Source: Aphrocallistes beatrix (taxonomy: Eukaryota; Porifera; Hexactinellida; Sceptrulophora; Aphrocallistidae). From it: DNA of 64,000 bases. Under the pieces are notes generated by a model, which worked only from the letters and a program-made list of their open reading frames with translations, did not search any database and was not told where the DNA came from. Made by a program: the position numbers and the translations under genes. Below, piece after piece: positions 56,355 to 64,000 of the stretch. The stretch spans positions 2,914,001 to 2,978,000 of the forward strand of contig OY725495.1 of the NCBI GenBank assembly GCA_963281255.1, read 5' to 3'. Within the stretch, counting starts at the first letter, position 1; every line of letters begins with the position of its first letter.

Positions 56355-57554
56355 TCAATCCCAGCTCTCATCATCCTCAGCCGTGGGGGGCACTGAACTA
56401 TCAAATACAGTGTTGAAGCCTATCAATCCATTCCCGAAATCGTCATCTCGTCTCCCACCGAAATTTCTCCCGCCCCCGGCATTGTCATCTCGTCTCCCAC
56501 CGAAATTTCTCCAGCCCCTGGCATTGTCATCTCGTATTCCACCGAAATTTCTCCCGCCCCCGGCATTGTCATCTCGTCTCCCACCGAAATTTCTCCAGCC
56601 CCTGGCATTGTCATCTCGTATTCCACCGAAATTTCTCCCGCCCCCGGCATTGTCATCTCGTCTCTCACCGAAATTTCTCCCGCCCCCGGCATTGTCATCT
56701 CGTCTCTCACCGAAATTTCTCCCGCCCCCGGCATTGTCATCTCGTCTCCCACCGAAATTTCTCCAGCCCCTGGCATTGTCATCTCGTATTCCACCGAAAT
56801 TTCTCCCGCCCCCGGCATTGTCATCTCGTCTCTCACCGAAATTTCTCCCGCCCCCGGCATTGTCATCTCGTCTCTCACCGAAATTTCTCCCGCCCCCGGA
56901 ATTGTCATCTCGTCTCCCACCGAAATTTCTCCCGCCCCCGGAATTGTCATCTCGTCTCCCACCGAAATTTCTCCCGCCCCCGGCATTGTCATCTCGTCTC
57001 TCACCGAAATTTCTCCCGCCCCCGGAAGCATCATCTCGTCTCCCACCGAAACTTCTCCCGCTTCTGGAATCGTCATCTCTTCCCCCGCCATGGTCAAGAC
57101 TGTGTATACAAAATGCCCTGACAGGTTCTCCTTTCTTCTTGTCGTCTAGTTTTCCGATTATCCTGATTCCTCCCGTCTCACTAAGTTTCCTCTCCAGCTC
57201 TTCATCCCATTCCAGCTCCAAACTTTCCATTCTAGCCTCAGCTGCATCCAGACTCGCTTCCAGCTCTCTGATGCGGGAATTTAGGGGTGCGATGCTTAAC
57301 TCCAAAGCTTCGTGGCTTTCATTCTCTTTCAGAACGGACATGATGCTCTCCTTTGAGATAGAGAGCTGTTGGATCTGATTCCTAACCTCCTCCCACTCGT
57401 AGCTAGCCACCAGCTGGTCCAGCTCTGACAGTAGAGCCGCTTCTCTCTCATGCAGCACTTGGTGAGAGCTGAGGAACCTGGCTCTTATCTCTCCTCTCAC
57501 TCTCTGCGCCTGAGACAGGAATGGCTCACTTTCTGACTCACTCAAACTCGCCAT
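56355..57554 (-). CDS. DDX4-like: Core-less Vasa-like protein: coiled coil, RG/FG repeats, acidic WD tail (block C)
   Basis: An intact ORF of 399 codons from the ATG at 57554 (MASLSESESEPF), with an in-frame ATG also at 57641. Residues 1-130 are the coiled coil shared with block A (QRVRGEIRARF to EWDEELERKLSE). About 15 tandem 14-residue units of the form GGGRNFGGRRDDNA follow, encoded by a 42-bp minisatellite (about 56440-57080). The end, NTVFDSSVPPTAEDDESWD, matches the tail of the block A helicase. The entire two-domain helicase core is absent, as if deleted between the repeats and the tail. The RG/FG repeats and the terminal Trp-Asp are typical of Vasa ends, and such repeats drive granule assembly. 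A granule-binding protein without helicase activity is possible; so is a non-functional relic. It is the only one of the three copies with a canonical start. Confidence 0.8.
   Translation of the reverse strand: MASLSESESEPFLSQAQRVRGEIRARFLSSHQVLHEREAALLSELDQLVASYEWEEVRNQIQQLSISKESIMSVLKENESHEALELSIAPLNSRIRELEASLDAAEARMESLELEWDEELERKLSETGGIRIIGKLDDKKKGEPVRAFCIHSLDHGGGRDDDSRSGRSFGGRRDDASGGGRNFGERRDDNAGGGRNFGGRRDDNSGGGRNFGGRRDDNSGGGRNFGERRDDNAGGGRNFGERRDDNAGGGRNFGGIRDDNARGWRNFGGRRDDNAGGGRNFGERRDDNAGGGRNFGERRDDNAGGGRNFGGIRDDNARGWRNFGGRRDDNAGGGRNFGGIRDDNARGWRNFGGRRDDNAGGGRNFGGRRDDDFGNGLIGFNTVFDSSVPPTAEDDESWD
56440..57080. repeat. 42-bp minisatellite encoding RG/FG units
   Basis: About 15 units, each close to CGTCTCCCACCGAAATTTC plus TCCCGCCCCCGGCATTGTCAT on the plus strand. 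The unit length is a multiple of three, so unrelated long frames open on both strands (plus 56338-57378, minus 56423-57097). I reject those as genes. Unit variants (TCTCAC, TATTCC) recur in a higher-order pattern. Confidence 0.95.
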
Positions 57555-57659
57555 TATGCTTATGTGGCTGAGAGGATAGAAGACACAAAGGAACGCTAAC
57601 CAAGTGTCATAATTTGCAAATAATAATTTGTAGATAGCCATGAATTATAATACACTGTC

Positions 57660-58340
57660 ATATGCGTAGGCTATTTACTTCTATAACCATAATACGATTT
57701 GTCCAAAATGGCCTTACCAATTCTGAGTTCTAGCCCAAAGGACCTACAAATCCCAGGCCTCTCAACTCTCACGATCTGTCGTGTGTTACACGATTTCGGG
57801 TAAAATGTCACGATTTGTCGCATCCCCAGACTGAGAATGCGACAAATGCACGACGATATCCCACGAGAGAGAGAGAGAGGAAACCGCGACAATTCTTCGG
57901 AGAAATGATTCATCAGGTGTGAAAAATACATTTGTTAATTATTAATATCGCATTAATTAAGTCATATTCTAGTCATACTATCAGTGCGAAAATCAAATTC
58001 ACTACGCGTATAGTAAATAATTATCGTATGAGCAGTTTAGAAAAAGAGATCTCGTTACTGTGGTTTAAAATACTAGTTGGACGGATTTGAAGGTAGGCGA
58101 TGTTTCAATAATAATCCAAAAACTGAAATGATATGTCTTTGATAATTAAGATTACAAGAGTTCTGATTTGCTAAATATATTTGATATTTTCCGAAAAAAT
58201 GTACCTTCCTAGATACCCAAGTGAAAGCAGCAGGATTTTTCTTCCATTAAAAACCCCACGAACTGATTAGTAGTTTCGGTAACTGATTGATTGCCCAAGA
58301 AACTGAAATGAAATATGATTGATCATGTGATTGTAAGAGA
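57660..58340. other. No gene recognised
   Basis: Homology to blocks A and B stops at about 57658 (ATACACTGTCA). The rest is AT-rich and without recognisable content except a palindromic GAGAGAGAGAG run near 57866. Confidence 0.5.
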
Positions 58341-58347
58341 TAATATG

Positions 58348-61270
58348 CTAAAGTGTGAGAGGCAACTCCTCTTCGCAAGTCAGATCTTTAAGGTGGGCGG
58401 GCGTGTACACACTCTCCCTGCACCTCGACGGACTGCTAGGGACGTAGGGCCTGCTTCTGGGGCTCATCCTCAAATCGTCGTAGTCGAATAGCTCCGAGAG
58501 AGAAGTGTAGGTCGCCTTGTCGGGCATGACAACCTCCAGCCTGGGCCGTTTCGGGGGTAGGGTGGGGATGTGGTAGCGCTTCCGTGGCGTCTTGAAGACC
58601 TCTGGGGAGTCCGCCTTGTGTGACTTGGGCGTGGGCGTGGAGGGGGACTTGGGGGTGGAAGGGGACTTGGGGGTGGAAGGGGACTTGGGGGTGGAAGGGG
58701 ACTTGGGCGTGGAGGGGGACTTGGGACCGTTCCTCAGACACATGGAGTGTTTGGTGGGAGAGTTCGGGGGAGTGGCTGGACCGGAGGAGGTGGGTTCCTG
58801 CTTGGAACTGCGGACAGATGGGGACAGAGGACAAGGGAGGTCCGGCAAGGATTCGGATTTCCTGCGCTTCAAGGGAGAAGTGGGAGGAGAAGGGGATTCA
58901 GGAGGCGAGACGGATTTGCTGATCGCCTCGGAGAGTTTAGTGGGGGAGAGAGATTCCGAAATTCGTTCTGATCTGCGTAGACGGGGGGAGACCGGGTCGC
59001 TGAGGGTGTCTTTCTTACATTCTCCTCCCTTCCCTCCCTGCTGGCTCTTCAGCGGAGAGTGGGGCTGCTCTTTAGGGGATGTGATTCTGGAGATTAATGG
59101 AGACTTCATGCCGACTGGAGATGTGGCGTGGGAGCATTTAAATGCGGATTCGATGGTTGGGTTCGCTGCTATTCGAGAGCAGAATAGGAAGATTGGAGCG
59201 AGTAGCTGTGAGTGTGTGAGGCTAAGTGATTTCTGCGTGTCAGGGTCAGTGCATATGGACTCGAACTGTGTACCCTGCGACTGCTTGAGCTGTGTATATC
59301 TAGAAGAGAGCGCAGTTCTCAATACATTGCTGAGGTGTGTACAGACTTTAGATTGAGGCAAGACAAATTATTTTATTCTATTGTTCATGGAACTAGGGTA
59401 CAGGGACAATTTAGGATTTATGGCAGACCCTGGTAGGTGTGAAGAGGAGGTAGGTGGATCGGTAATATTCGATGTATTCTGAATCAAGAAGCAGAAAAGG
59501 CGTGTTTCAAGGATTTAATTAATTAATTAAAGTTGCCTGTGCATCTGATATTATGATAACCAGGCGGATACAGCAGTGCGAGAATCAAAGTCAATGCGTT
59601 ATTAATTAAACATGATCCCCAATCATGTTTAATTAATAAATAACAAACTCTTCCGAATGTTGATTGATCTCACGAACAAGTAAATAAACAAAGAAAGTGT
59701 TTTGACTGAAACCACAACTTGAAAGTCGACGAAATTCCATTAAAATGAATGCATAGTAAGCGTGATATATTGAACCAGACAAATTCAATATATAAGTTCC
59801 TACGAGAATTGACATGAATTCGGACCACCCAAACTCCATCAATTTAAACAAGTAATGACCAGATCACTTTGATTTACGTAGCTCCAATCCAACAGAATTC
59901 TCATACCTCACAAAACTAAGAATTGTCAATAATCAAACTTACTTGTCAAATTGTTCTTTGGTTACAATCATTACAGGAATATTTCGGTCTGGAACTATTC
60001 GTTGCGTGAGAAGAGCAAGTCTAAAATTGGAGTTATTTCTAAATCATTTGAGGCGTCTCTTACAATTTTTCTATTTTTATCAAATAAATTGGTACGAACA
60101 AAATCTGAGGTCATCAAGGCACTCAGAAACGAATTGGATCACTTCTCTTCTGTCACAAATATTAACGCCATCCATTAATTTGGAAAACCATTAAATTCGA
60201 TCCAGAAAAATTACTTTCAAAAGTAAAAAAGGAAGATTTCACGTGTCTAGCAATGTTCCATACTCACTTTCGCTTCCTGCCTCCTCTCGTGTGGCTCATC
60301 TCCACCTCTCTCTCATTCAGGAACAGCTGCTCACACTCCAAAACAGCTGACTTGTCCAGAGCTAACACCTCTTCGCACTTATCTGATCCGATGACGTCAC
60401 TGCCAGTAGGATAGTAGATACTCACGCTCACTAGTTTGCTCTTAGACCTGAAATGAAGTAAAATCAAAGTTCAGTTGCTTGAATTGCGAGAAAATGGTAC
60501 CTTAATTTCGCACGAAATTAATGAGTTTTACTTTTAAAATCGACTAATTTCTATACCGATATTTGAAAACTAACAGGTACAGGGGATTAGCTCAGGGCAT
60601 GCCTAATTTTCGGGACGGGACGAGTCAAGATGCCTAATCTCCGGGACGGGATAGAAAAGGTACTTAATTTCCGGGACGGGATAGAGAAGGTACCTAATTT
60701 CCGGGACGGGATAGAGAAGGTACCTAATTTCCGGGACAGGATAGAGAAGGTACCTAATTTCCGGGACGGGATAGAGAAGGTACCTAATTTCCGGGACGGG
60801 ATAGAGAAGGTACCTAATTTCCGGGACGGGATAGAGAAGGTACCTAATTTCCGGGACGGTCCCGTGACTCCCGTCCCGTCCCGGAAATTAGGCATACCCT
60901 TAGTTCAAGTCTCAAACGGAGATATATCCATTCAACTTCCAAGGATCATAAGCTATGCTAAACAACCAAGGAACTGTAAAATCTGATCTTATACAGAAAT
61001 GAATAATAGAACAAAGTTAAAATTAAAGGAAACTCACTCTGACTCTTCCCATACTCGAAGAATTTCCGCTACTGTGATGGGGACAGAGTCCTTCGCTTCT
61101 AAGAGAACGAAATCTCCAACCAAATAGTCCCGTATCTTCGTAGTCGCTTTCCCATCCGAGGAAACTTTGTCTGACTTCGATTTGGGTTTTGAAGTAGCTT
61201 TGAATCCAGTGAAGAATTCGTTTTCTTCCTTTGAAAGTGGAGAGAGAAAAGTAATCATTGGTGCAGGCAT
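58348..61270 (-). CDS. ARID5-type BAH-domain protein, three exons, no ARID seen
   Basis: Exon 1 61270-61038, exon 2 60447-60268 and exon 3 59329-58348 join to 1395 nt, 464 residues. Donors are GTGAGT in both introns and acceptors end in CAG. Residues about 45-110 (YLVGDFVLLEA...VAEILRVWEESESKSKLVSVSIYYPTG trimmed, then EEVLALDKSAVLE) match the BAH-like domain at the N-terminus of ARID5A/B, a chromatin-binding module. A basic GGRKRK follows. Exon 3 is disordered and SP/TP-rich, with RSERISESLSP, five tandem KSPSTP units (58632-58727) and basic clusters, suggesting a nuclear protein phosphorylated by proline-directed kinases. No ARID is visible. The exon 3 acceptor is the least certain point. 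Intron 1 contains a MITE with a minisatellite. Confidence 0.68.
58632..58727. repeat. 18-bp tandem repeat encoding KSPSTP
   Basis: Five near-identical 18-bp units (GGGGACTTGGGGGTGGAA on plus) inside exon 3 of the BAH protein gene. Each unit encodes a proline-directed kinase site on the minus strand. Confidence 0.9.
60594..60900. mobile_element. MITE carrying a 30-bp minisatellite, in intron 1 of the BAH gene
   Basis: The ends AGGGCATGCCTAATTTTCG and, inverted, CGGAAATTAGGCATACCCT form the MITE. Between them lie about seven 30-bp units (GGTACCTAATTTCCGGGACG plus GGATAGAGAA) at about 60659-60860. The unit itself contains the TIR core CCTAATTTCCGGGACGGG, so the array arose by amplification of the terminal repeat. 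Frames open on both strands are artefacts. Confidence 0.85.
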
Positions 61271-61299
61271 GATGAATTCAACTAAAAGAAATAGAAATG

Positions 61300-61955
61300 A
61301 TTGTACACAAATGAAAGTACTCTCTATACTTCTGTAGTATTTATATTATAGCACAACTGCGAAATGAGTTGAACCGATTAGTCGCATCATATTACGCGCC
61401 TATGTCAGCAAATACTATTATGCATAACTTCAAGACGAGAAGTAGCTATTCTTACGAAATGAAACACAGAGCAATAATTATTTATTGAAAATAGAAAGTA
61501 TGAATGCAACCAGCCCGAGAAATTCAAGTTTCTTTTCGTGAAACGAGGTTGGTGTTCTGCTCAATGCATTATTGGAGTCAACATAGTGTAATAAGGGTTG
61601 TTAATAATGAATCATCAAGGAGGAGAAAAAGTGCACATTTGGGACATGGTCTTTGTCCGTTTCTCGGAGGGGATACCAACAATTCGCACCACTTTTGTTT
61701 GGTCAATTCAATTTAGTATATATTAATGTTCTACTACTAGTAATTAATAATATAATATAATCTAATAGTCCAAAACATCTTGTTATACTGGTTAATATAC
61801 TTTGATTAACATTTAATCGATCAGTCTAAACGGCTGCTGATTAAGTTCCTCTGCCATAATTAAGTGAAAAGTTCTTCTTGATGTAAATATTTAGACTGGA
61901 AATGATCTGGTCTATTTATATCCATTGATTTCCGGCACAAGTGACGCATGTGCTG
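61300..61955. other. No gene recognised
   Basis: Upstream region of the BAH protein gene, probably containing its promoter, but I cannot point to a specific element. Confidence 0.4.
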
Positions 61956-61959
61956 TTTA

Positions 61960-62279
61960 CAGGGTTGCCGTGGGAAAGAAATTTCCATTCCCATTCCCAC
62001 GAGATTTCCCGTGGGAATTCCCATGGGTTTCCCACATGGGAATCCCATGGGTTTTCCCTATTTTCCTTCCTATTCACTATTTTTGAGGTGTTCACTAATG
62101 ATAGGTGTTCACTAACAGAGGTTTCACTGTAATTATACGGATAACCGTTTCCACATGAGAATCTGTATTAAACAATATCCATATGAGGGCAATCACATTT
62201 GGGAAACCCATGGGAATTCCCATATGGGAATTCCCACGTGGAAAAATCATTTCCCATTCCCATTCCCACGGCAACCCTG
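61960..62279. mobile_element. hAT-type MITE, 320 bp
   Basis: An exact 8-bp duplication GCTGTTTA flanks it (61952-61959, 62280-62287). The ends CAGGGTTGCCGTGGGAA and TTCCCACGGCAACCCTG are perfectly inverted. It belongs to the same family as 19840-20013 and carries a fragment of pogo-like sequence (AGGTGTTCACTAA twice) in its middle. Confidence 0.95.
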
Positions 62280-62289
62280 GCTGTTTACC

Positions 62290-63420
62290 ACATTCTTTGT
62301 TAAATCAAATTGTTTATATTTGTAAACACATACAAGTGATTATTCTAGTCAGGTGTACTGTAAATCTAGATTTTAAAATAAGGTTACAGCAATCCTATTA
62401 TGGTGCGATTTGTCGTGATGCGAATTGTCGTGGTGGGAATTGTCGGTATCCCTTCTCGGAGTGTCTATTTTGGGAGACTCCACTGTATGTTAAATTTATT
62501 CCGTTCCACAAAGCTTGTCCGTTGTGGAGGGGTTTAAAATTTTTCTTAGACGCTCAAATATCGATCTACAGGTATTGCTGTCACCTAAGGAAAAGAAAAT
62601 CTCGGACTATAGTGAAAATGTAATTGGGATATATATCTACACTCAATTAACATAATGTTTGGGGTTTAGTTGTAACCCATAAGTTTGCATGAAGTCCTGC
62701 CATACCACAGCTTCCTCCACTGCTCCACTGCCAGGCACCACGCACCCCACCCCCCCCAGGTACCCACACTTGGCGCCTATGAGTTGTAGGTATATACCTC
62801 AGGGTAGATGGTGGTGGAAGTAAGGAAGGATGGTTTGAAGTTAAAATAAAAAGTAGATGGTCGGTCGTCGGTAGGCGTTGCTTCACGAAGGGATCAATGC
62901 ATACCAGGGTGCCAAATAGGTTGTTAAGGATAGCAAGATTGTCCGCACGGTGAACGGTGACCGCTTTTTCTTTAAGATAGAGGTGGTAGAGGCAGTGTTT
63001 CCCTCAGGATTATTAGAAAGCGCGTTAATTTTGCAATTTTGTGCAGTTTATTCGGGCAAATTGCATTATTTAACAACAAAATCAAGTTATTCGACAAGTT
63101 AAGCGGCTAAATAGCGAGCTTAACGCGCTCGGCGGGAAACACTGGGTAGAGGTCTGTAAGAGTGTCATTAGGAATGATTACAAGTCCAGACCAGTTTACT
63201 GCTGTGAAGAGGCTGTTGTTGATTGCTTTCTGCTTGGAGTATTTACGGTAGGTGAGAGCGTGCGATGGGGACTGGTGCTAGGACACCTTGCCGAAAGACA
63301 TCTTTCCGAAGGACATTGTGCCGAAAGACATCTTGCCGAAAATGTGATTCGGTGTTAGTAATCAATCTTATTAATCTCAAGAGTGTGTACTCATACCATG
63401 TGTGCGTGTAAACAATCTTA
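62290..63420. other. No gene recognised; duplicated block and short tandem repeat
   Basis: The stretch 62534-62790 repeats 31248-31500. Around 63287-63342, a tandem repeat of TTGCCGAAAGACATC-type 15- to 18-bp units is present, a motif I associate with decayed MITEs. No gene is supported. Confidence 0.5.
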
Positions 63421-63426
63421 TAGATA

Positions 63427-63472
63427 TCCTTACTATTAAAACTCGATTATTGCATATTTATATATATATATA
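63427..63472. repeat. Solo 5' terminus of the CRE repeat
   Basis: TCCTTACTATTAAAACTCG followed by a TA microsatellite, with no core. It is a truncated or terminal-only copy. Confidence 0.75.
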
Positions 63473-63495
63473 TGTTAGAACAAATTTGCGAAATC

Positions 63496-63592
63496 AACAA
63501 TTATGCATAATTGCCGACAGTTATGCATAATTGTTCATTTCGCAACAATTATGCATAATTGTTCATTTAATACGACAATTATGCATATTCTA
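63496..63592. repeat. Four palindromic TTATGCATAA sites
   Basis: ACAATTATGCATAATTG occurs four times within 100 bp (one shortened to AATTATGCATATTC), each a near-perfect palindrome around ATGCAT, spaced by about 15-20 bp. It may be a small tandem repeat or a cluster of binding sites for an octamer-type homeodomain factor; neither can be decided from sequence alone. Confidence 0.65.
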
Positions 63593-63599
63593 CATATAT

Positions 63600-64000
63600 T
63601 CGTAGATATTTACTGCACTTTTCGAGCCATTCTTTTTAATTTATTATGCCATCCCTCTAGTTTATTATTAGTTCTAGGACAGTGCGTGTGTTCGTCGAAT
63701 ACATTCCATAAAATGAGTGAAAACTGCCCTACCAACCAAGTCTCTTCAAATTATTTTATAAATCCTTATAGGAAGATTCAGGTCTAAATACTAGGGTTAA
63801 AATTCATTTAGACCCAGAACTTCTGGGTGAAGATGTCACCAGTAATATCGAAAATCAACAGAATGTTTATTCTGAGTTTCTCATTGACTATCTAATTAAA
63901 ATTATAATTGGATTACTACATGTTTAGCTTATCTAATTTTTTGATACAATACATACATCCTCAATTGGAGAAATCGGGTTAACTGTGAAAAAAATGGAAA
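63600..64000. other. No gene recognised
   Basis: AT-rich sequence. A 94-codon frame at 63503-63787 begins inside the palindromic sites and has no recognisable motif. Confidence 0.4.

Noticed and set aside
56338-57378. Long plus-strand frame (346 codons) across the RG/FG minisatellite
   Set aside because: It is the antisense of the minisatellite and coiled-coil region. The 42-bp unit keeps it open, and its sequence matches no protein while the minus frame matches copies A and B.
58592-59356. Plus-strand frame (254 codons) opposite BAH gene exon 3
   Set aside because: Antisense shadow of an SP/TP-rich exon with 18-bp repeats. The minus frame fits the splice structure of the BAH gene.
60593-60900. 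Possible CRISPR array (30-bp repeats)
   Set aside because: The units are contiguous with no unique spacers, the DNA is eukaryotic, and the array is bounded by MITE ends.
60587-60986. Frames of 100-118 codons on both strands over the 30-bp minisatellite
   Set aside because: The unit is a multiple of three and lies in a MITE within an intron. Both strands are open for that reason alone.
63496-63592. Possible CRISPR-like spaced repeats
   Set aside because: Short palindromes with short, similar spacers in an animal-type genome; no cas genes.

Overview
This is eukaryotic, animal-type DNA: AT-rich, gene-poor, with spliced genes carrying GT/AG introns and very dense nested DNA-transposon debris. 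The gene families present (a TRAF-like protein with a degenerate RING, NACHT-LRR remains, a coiled coil ending in an 'ELEWDEELE...LSE' segment, a Vasa-type DEAD-box helicase, Rac GTPases, an ARID5-like BAH protein) suggest an early-branching metazoan. A sponge, probably a demosponge, is my best guess. That is an inference from family resemblance recalled without a search.

Layout. 0-10 kb holds repeats only: a mariner broken by one in-frame stop (1.5-2.6 kb), pogo-like and hAT-like MITEs. 10.5-11.6 kb: secreted metallo-beta-lactamase-fold-like protein (minus). 12-20 kb: repeats, including a 0.7-kb Tc1-type fold-back, a PHD-like fragment and tandem copies of the main repeat family (here called the CRE repeat). 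20.4-21.6 kb: TRAF-like gene (minus). 24.2-25.3 kb: probable type II membrane glycosyltransferase (plus). 26.7-28.1 kb: a large palindrome. 29.5-30.7 kb: multi-pass membrane protein (minus). 32.4-57.7 kb: a segmentally duplicated zone with three related blocks. Block A (about 32.4-38.1 kb) carries a full-length Vasa-like helicase ORF with damaged catalytic motifs. Block B (about 46.6-52.6 kb) carries a truncated copy. Block C (about 53.4-57.7 kb) carries a copy that has lost the helicase core but kept and amplified RG/FG repeats. Blocks A and B also carry pieces of one broken TPR gene. Between A and B lie a frameshifted canonical Rac exon, an intact divergent Rac-like gene (three exons, 39.6-41.3 kb) and an NLR pseudogene split by a hAT MITE. 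58.3-61.3 kb: a three-exon ARID5-type BAH protein gene (minus). 61.3-64 kb: repeats.

The duplicated blocks serve as natural empty-site controls. Comparing A with C gives exact boundaries for a recent Tc1-type insertion in C and for a CRE-repeat insertion in A. Most MITE boundaries below rest on target-site duplications that I read directly.

The points most worth following up are the Vasa-derived trio, especially the core-less intact ORF in block C and the YEAD 'dead' helicase ORF in block A, and the CRE repeat, whose roughly ten copies scatter TGACGTCA and TGACTCA motifs through the window. No tRNA, rRNA, CRISPR or other structured RNA gene was recognised.
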